64,000 bases of DNA from Notospermus geniculatus (lineage: Eukaryota > Nemertea > Pilidiophora > Heteronemertea > Lineidae): NCBI GenBank assembly GCA_002633025.1, contig NMRB01000946.1:15849-79848 (forward strand), in the 5' to 3' direction. Of the stretch, positions 57,941 to 64,000 are shown one piece after another. Made by a program: the position numbers and the translations under genes. The notes beneath the pieces are model-generated. The model saw nothing but the letters and a program-made list of their open reading frames with translations, did no database searches and was not told where the DNA came from. Numbering within the stretch: position 1 is the first letter of the stretch; each line of letters opens with the position of its first letter.

Positions 57941-58088
57941 GAGCTTCGCTAGCAGCCATCTTGCCAAAATTAGGTCATCACCATGGAGATTTCCCCCACT
58001 GGGGATGAGAGAACCAATCATCTGTCACTCTGGAAGAAAATTCCATGGTGATGACCTAATTTTGGCAAGATGGCTGCTAGCGAAGCTC
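57941..58088. mobile_element. Palindromic MITE, GCTAGCAGCCATCTTG family, copy 3
   Basis: The best-preserved copy: GAGCTTCGCTAGCAGCCATC and its exact complement end a 148-base element with arms of about 46 bases. Flanked by AT on both sides. Confidence 0.93.
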
Positions 58089-61000
58089 ATCTATATGGAC
58101 CACTATGATGTCCGTTCTGTCACAACAACTAATACACCACATCATCCTCCCCCCTCACCATAGGCGAGGTGTTTTGTTACGGTGATTACCACTATCGCAT
58201 CTGATGGTAATTCTTGCTGTGTCCAATCAATGTCAATGTGGATCTCTATGACAAGAAAAAACACCATTCTCTGAAGATGGTTGCTGGTCTTCCTGGATGA
58301 GCTTCGTTTTTACGTGACTTCGGCGATGCATCACAGAGAGAGGCCATGAAAGGCCATAACGAAAGTAAATATTTACGTTTGCAATATTATCAGCCTGCAC
58401 TGGAGATGTTTACCTCAACCTTGTCCGGATTGGTCATGATTCAATGATAAACAGCACGGATCCATTAAACTTTGTCGCTTTCTTCATGTCTTAACTGTCC
58501 TGTCAATATTAATCTACCTCACTCGAACAGACATTAACGACAAACCACTTTATTCGCTGTCACATTTAATTGCATGTATTGAAAGTCAAATATTTACGAT
58601 GTCGTATAATTCAGGTTCGGTGAAATCTATCATTCTAATATTACACTAAAATACACTGCATACGTGCTGAAATCGATCTGCCAGCTGTTTAAGTGGGAGC
58701 TTTAATGAAAAAAAAGGCACAGAATCACGTATGAGATGAGGAGGGTCACATATAACGTCATCATCTTCAACACTATACAGATCGTCTAACACAAATAAAA
58801 TCTTTTAAAGACATGTTCATGGTCAAGTCTGTAGATAAATATTTTACCAAGGCTAATATTCCACTTATAATGAGCTCAAGAAACATGTCTAATTATTTGA
58901 TATTCTCGTCTTCGCCCTCACTGCCAGGACAAATCAGATTTTATCACCCCAAGTGGCCAGAAATCATACTTCACATCTGAACCGATGAGCCAGAGAGCAG
59001 CTGATGAAATGAATGCGTTGTGTGAACTAGGCCTATTAGGCTTGCTGGGGATCGTTTGCCAGTCCTCGCATCGACAGTAATTGGTGTTCTCAAGTGAGTA
59101 CGATCGACTGGGTAAACCGATTTCCTCGAGTCGCCTGCTGAACAAACAGAAGTTGTTGTTACGCGATGTGTAGTCCCACGTCCCGTACATTAAGATATTC
59201 AAAGTAAAATCCATACAGCATGATCAAGTATTAATGAGGTTTGAGTTTATCTTGTCTTGATGGTTCCCATGAAAGGAGGAGGCAGTATCAAGGACGCTTG
59301 GGTATTGGAAAAACATAAGATAATAGGCCAGCAATGTGTGATTCGTTTGAAAGGAGGTGTTTTCTCACCGGAAAAAAACGGCACGAAGATGAATAGCAAC
59401 AGCCTCAAAGTGACTATAGAAGCAGGATAAGTCTCATACATTGATCAACATACGTATTGTGCAGACGCCGCAAAGTCTTGATTCCATTTTGTAAAAAGAA
59501 ACCAGGTATCTTGCCTCCTGCTTCGCCAATACTGAACTCAACCAACTTCCAAACAGCTTTCATTAAATTCCACCATGGTGTGCTGGCTCTACTTCTATTG
59601 CTCTCATTCCCCAATAAACGCAACTTTGGACAGCACTGGCCTGAAACAGAAGGATACAGCAAAAGTAAAAAAAGCTGTTATTACAAATAAGTTAAAAATA
59701 TCCGTTTTAACTTTAGTTAAAATCAATCACAGCCAACATGGGGTCAAGATTTTACTACTCGCTCATCTATGACGTAGTTTTTTATGGGGCTCCGTTCGAC
59801 CAATATTCAAGTGAGCGAGACTGTGTCATCATCTTGCTACAGGTCCTCTAAAACGCGCTCCCCTACTCGCACGGAGGGAGGGTACGGCCGTAAATGACCT
59901 GAGATTCTCAGTATGGACTGTGTGGGCCAGATGCCATTTATAAGCAGACGGTGGAGACCAACTCGTTGGAAGTCCAACAGCAGTAACGCTGACCTATGGC
60001 AATCCGCTGCGTTCATCGGATGGTAATGCATTCCTAACGATAAACGTTGCTTACACAGTTCTCGTTGCTTCTTGATTGATGACTTCCAAGGAAGAACTGG
60101 TGTTCGCCGACTATTAAAACGCTTTATAAAGTTAATCGCGGCAAATTTTCCAGCAGGCGAGGCAATCTCAATAAAGCTATCGATTATTTGTGTCCATTAA
60201 AAAGGATGTTTGCTCTAATGTTTGTTTATCATTCTACTCAAGAATGCATTCAGTTGATGGAAGTAGGTGAAATCTCTCTCTGTGATAACACTCCACTTTT
60301 ACGTGTCAAACACTTGAGTGTTTCGCTTACCGAGTGTTAGGAGCGTCGTATTTTTCATCTGCTATGATTGAAAGTTTACGAAAACCGACAATACATCGCG
60401 AGCACGCGTCAGAGTAGATTTCAACTGACACGCTGTTGCTCAACATGGAGAAACAAAAACCGTTCTAACTTCACGGTTCTAACAAAACAGCCAACTGACG
60501 CCATCGAATGTGGTTCGTCATCGCCAAAAGATGGCAGCAAAGTTCTAGCGGACCAATACAATAGAAAATGCTCCTGTGGTTGGTGCTCAATCAACCATGA
60601 ATGGCTGACTCCTAGGCATTGAATTGAACCGTAGTGACACCTATTGATCAACTGAGTGACAGCAGGTATAAGGTTTGACGAATGTGGATAAATGTGGTTC
60701 CTCTTGGCGTGCATTGTGTAAGTTTGACGAACTGTTTATGTAAGAAGAATGAGCATATTCATCTCACACCAATGAATGTTCTTCGTCATTCATTGTGTAA
60801 GTTGTAAGTTGTGTAACTGTTTCGAAAAAAATCTATGCCAGATCGTATTTTGCCAATCTCGTAGGATGTAGTTCGTCATTCGTTTACGTTTCGTGTACCA
60901 TTCGAAGTCAACTTGAGTTGATTATTCCCCTGGTTATGTTGAAGATAACATGCAAGAAGGCTATTTCGTAAACCTCGATCGAGGCCCCTGCAGAAACCAT

Positions 61001-63277
61001 CAATCTCAATCAATATTCTGTAGACAGGCGCTAAATTCGAAATTTGCATGTCTGTATTGCTATGCTAGATCAAGCTCTTCTTAATGAAGGAAGTTTGTTT
61101 ATGTTCACCTGCTTGGTGCACAAGGTAAATAGTCATTACGATTCCTCCATCGATTTGGCGCCTCTGTCAACAGATCAATGGCACCAACAATAACATGGCT
61201 TTTTCCAATTCGCCCTTCAAAATCATGCGTTCAAGGCATCCAGGATTGACTTCAGGGACGACAGAAATACACTACAACATGTACGCTGGCCTGCATGTGC
61301 ACTGTAGGGCCCTGTTCATCGTTTCAACCCCCCCCCCCGCCGCCATCTTGATTTCTACGAAGATTTTATGCGCGCGCACTCATCTGATGGGCAAACCAAC
61401 GGATGATTGGTCGGGAGATACGAACGAATTTGCCCACCAGATGTAACTGCGCGTGTGCAGTTTGCAAAAAATCCAAGATGCTGGGGGCCGCCGAAACAAT
61501 GCATAAGGGCAAGTCCTTTATCTCGCAGTTGACCACGATGCCTGTTCGTTGAGAAAACATTAAGGCACTTACATCGTTCTTTGGCGAATATTGAAGCTGC
61601 ATCCACTTGTTCTCGGGCCTAGACCATATCACAACGCCTTTCAACACGTGGCCGATGTAAACACGAACGTTCGCCACGATTACAAGTTCAACACGTCAAC
61701 ATTTGGCCAGAATTCAATAACAAAGCATCTTGATCGGCATCAGTTCCATCAACAAACCAAAACACTCGAGGAACCGTGTTATTGCTGATGAGCAACAGTT
61801 CTTACACAGACTAAGTGTTTTCACCTGTCTGGCTTTTGCCTTGGGGTCGTACCTTATTCAAACATCTGAACCAATGTGTGTTAGAAAGTGACCTGGCGTC
61901 TCACCAATTTTCCAAGAGATTTGGAGGTTGATTGACTATGTTTCTTGAGAATTATCACAGAAGCTGCAACGGTCATCCGGACACACAGAGGGGAAATGAT
62001 CTGTAGGTTTGGATGGTATAACGAAGCATTTCTTTGCAGGTCGAGTGCAGCCTCGCAACGGCGGTTCTCCCCAACACATCTATCAGAAACGTGTCTGTAA
62101 CGACAGTAATATGTTATCTCAGATGATGACACCCAAAGGGGAAGTGCTGACACTATGCCAACAAGTAAATAAGGAAGGTTAACATTTACATTGGGGTTGG
62201 GAATCTGATTTGGAACAAACGACTGACCACGGAGGAATAAAGTCAAAATATGTTACGGCAATAATCAGCACTAGGAGATGGTGATCTCCAACATCCGTTC
62301 TGGGGGTGTACTAAGGGTTTAATCTGGTTGCAGACATTGTCATTTAAAGTATGTTTCATCGTCTTCCAAGTGCATTTTATCATCGTCGTCACTCTTGTGC
62401 ATTTAAGAGATTTATTGTTCGGGTTGATGATGCAATATTGCTATAATGCACGCAAAATTTCGATCTGCTACGAAGTCACCTTGAGGATTAACCTTGAAGA
62501 CATCCGCAGTAAGCCCATGGGTATCATTCTGAGAATAGTGGAGGTTCTTAGTGCTGGCACCCTTCGTCAGAGTAGCCTATGCAGTGTCGGGGGGAACGAG
62601 CAACTGACGGTAACCTAACAATCGTCGCTCCTTCTCATGATTTGTTTATAGATAGTCGTTGTTGGTTGTTAAGGTTCTCTAGTTCATCGCGTTTGCTGGA
62701 AATCAGTCACAACATGTCACCAAATGATATCTATTAGACAAAACTGTCGACACTTTGGTGCCTAATGTACCATACTGAAAACATTTCACAAGTAACTAGT
62801 CAATCGGAAGATAACGTTTTTGCACGCCATGTTTCACCGGATTTTACCGATCGGAATTCAATTACCCTCCACCAGATTTCTCGGTGAAATTTCAATCTAT
62901 TCTGGAACTCACTGGAGCGACCTCCGCCCTTCAGGCTTGAGTGGCGCGTGATATTGCAATTTCGCCGAAGGGAAAGAAAGGTGCTTGAAATACGATCGGC
63001 TGGGGCTGCATCGATTTCATGAATATTCAGGAGAGGCAGCGGCAGCGTGGTTTCTTTTCTTTTCATGAATTGAATTGTAGGGGGCGTTTTTTACCATGAC
63101 AACCATTCGACCAAGAAATGGTGTGAAATTGGCGCGAGCAAAAAGGCTGTCTATGAGTGTGGCCTGAAAGATGATGTTTTCTCGCAGATTTTGAAATCAA
63201 CATTTGACAATTTTTGTGCTCTGACAAGAAGTTCGGAGGCCGGAGCCAAAAATGATGACACATGATGTCACAACGGT

Positions 63278-63473
63278 CACGTGACTACAAAGAATCGGCC
63301 ATGTTTGGCGTCAGATGGCCTGCGACGACGTCAAAATTGTCACGTCATGACATTTTGACGTGGGATGTGTTTGTTGATGCTGTGTTCGTGTCGTGACGTC
63401 GCTTGAGATTTTGACGGCCAATATGGCGGTATCGTGTCGTCATGGAAATGTGACGTCACGTGAAGAACCTCTA
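63278..63473. mobile_element. GACGTC-rich element, CACGTGACTACAAAGAATCGG type, copy 1
   Basis: From TCACGTGACTACAAAGAATCG to about GTGACGTCACGTGAAGAACC, with inner GGCC-TATTGGC-like complementary words. The first 93 bases recur at 63908-64000. Confidence 0.65.
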
Positions 63474-63748
63474 CCTTATATCATCAGAAAAGCTCAGCCG
63501 TCCGCTATGTAATCTGCGCGGCATCGATTCATCGAATGTGGTTGGGAGTGCCATAAATCACGTCGAGTATTTTCCAATTACAGTACCTATCATTCGTACG
63601 CCAAAACGGAATCTTTCTGAGGAGAATGGTTATTGTTTCTCAGTATTTGATTGTTTTAACCCTCGCAGCTTGTTGGCACTTTTCTCCGACAGGAGCCTAC
63701 GAGTTGGCTTGTCGCTAATGTCGTCCCTTATTGCAGCATTTGGCATTG

Positions 63749-63838
63749 AAACCCGGGAGGCGAGCTAAAATGCGAAACCCGGGAGGCGAGCTAAAATGCG
63801 AAACCCGGGAGGCGAGCTAAAATGCGAAACCCGGGAGG
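63749..63838. repeat. Tandem array, 26-bp unit, about 3.4 copies
   Basis: AAACCCGGGAGGCGAGCTAA followed by AATGCG repeats exactly at 26-base steps. Perfect copies indicate very recent expansion. Confidence 0.95.
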
Positions 63839-63907
63839 ATATGGTACCTAATTCTATTTAGGTATGATACCTAAATGGAGACTTTTGTCCACTCCGGCCT
63901 ACGATAC

Positions 63908-64000
63908 ACGTGACTGTAAAGAATCGGTCATGTTGGCGTCAAATGGCCGGCGACGACGTCAAAACTGTCACGTCATGACATTTTGACGTGGGATGTGTTT
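63908..64000. mobile_element. GACGTC-rich element, copy 2, cut by the window end
   Basis: ACACGTGACTGTAAAGAATC through GACGTGGGATGTGTTT matches 63279-63371 with few differences and runs off the right edge. Confidence 0.85.

Larger units (their letters stand above)
48772..64000. other. Region downstream of the Kv exon, no further exons recognised
   Basis: No TVGYGD pore or S4 arginine ladder was seen in any listed frame. It contains a poly-G run (about 49877-49889), the short GAGGTTTCGCAAATC element (51448), a CCCCCGAAACGCC MITE (53630), an 81-83-bp tandem repeat (54536), a GCTAGCAGCC MITE (57941), GACGTC-rich repeats near 63278 and 63908 and a 26-bp array (63749). Frames at 50156-50374 and 50843-51052 were examined and not accepted. 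If the channel gene is intact, much of this is its first intron. Confidence 0.5.

Overview
This is nuclear DNA from an animal. Genes are split by GT-AG introns, most of the sequence is non-coding, and short inverted-repeat transposons are dense. The gene families (a CYP20-type P450, an ENPP1-3-type phosphodiesterase, a Kv-type channel) and the frequent TAGGCCTA and ACATGTACATG strings suggest a marine invertebrate, possibly an echinoderm, a hemichordate or another marine phylum. The species cannot be fixed from the sequence alone.

Layout: (1) 1-2490 holds the 3' end of a CYP20-like cytochrome P450 on the + strand. Its last exon is 2235-2490, and the intron before it contains a 212-bp tandem array and a long fold-back element. 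(2) 6483-16998 holds a complete ENPP gene on the + strand: a type II membrane nucleotide pyrophosphatase/phosphodiesterase of about 849 residues in 21 exons per transcript. I rebuilt it exon by exon, and every splice phase is consistent. (3) 16999-35759 has no gene I can support. It holds satellites, hairpins, several MITE families, a 688-base gap and two likely assembly duplications. (4) 35760-37053 is a complete three-exon gene on the - strand encoding a 287-residue charged protein that I do not recognise. (5) 48250-48771 is the first coding exon of a non-Shaker Kv channel (T1 tetramerisation domain with an intact zinc signature). Its membrane exons are not in the window. (6) 48772-64000 is repeat-rich and has no firm gene.

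The most interesting part is inside the ENPP gene. The exon just after the catalytic threonine exists in three tandem versions. Each is exactly 120 nt, phase 0 to 0, with good splice sites, and each encodes an alternative 40-residue segment beside the active site. About 1.5 kb further on, a second small exon is also tandemly duplicated (37 and 34 nt, same phases), and including both copies would break the frame. This looks like two clusters of mutually exclusive exons giving up to six ENPP isoforms that differ next to the active site. A palindromic MITE sits in the intron between two of the alternative exons. No transcript evidence was available, so the splicing interpretation is an inference.

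The other genes have no evident functional link. Small inverted-repeat elements are unusually varied; at least three families recur within these 64 kb.
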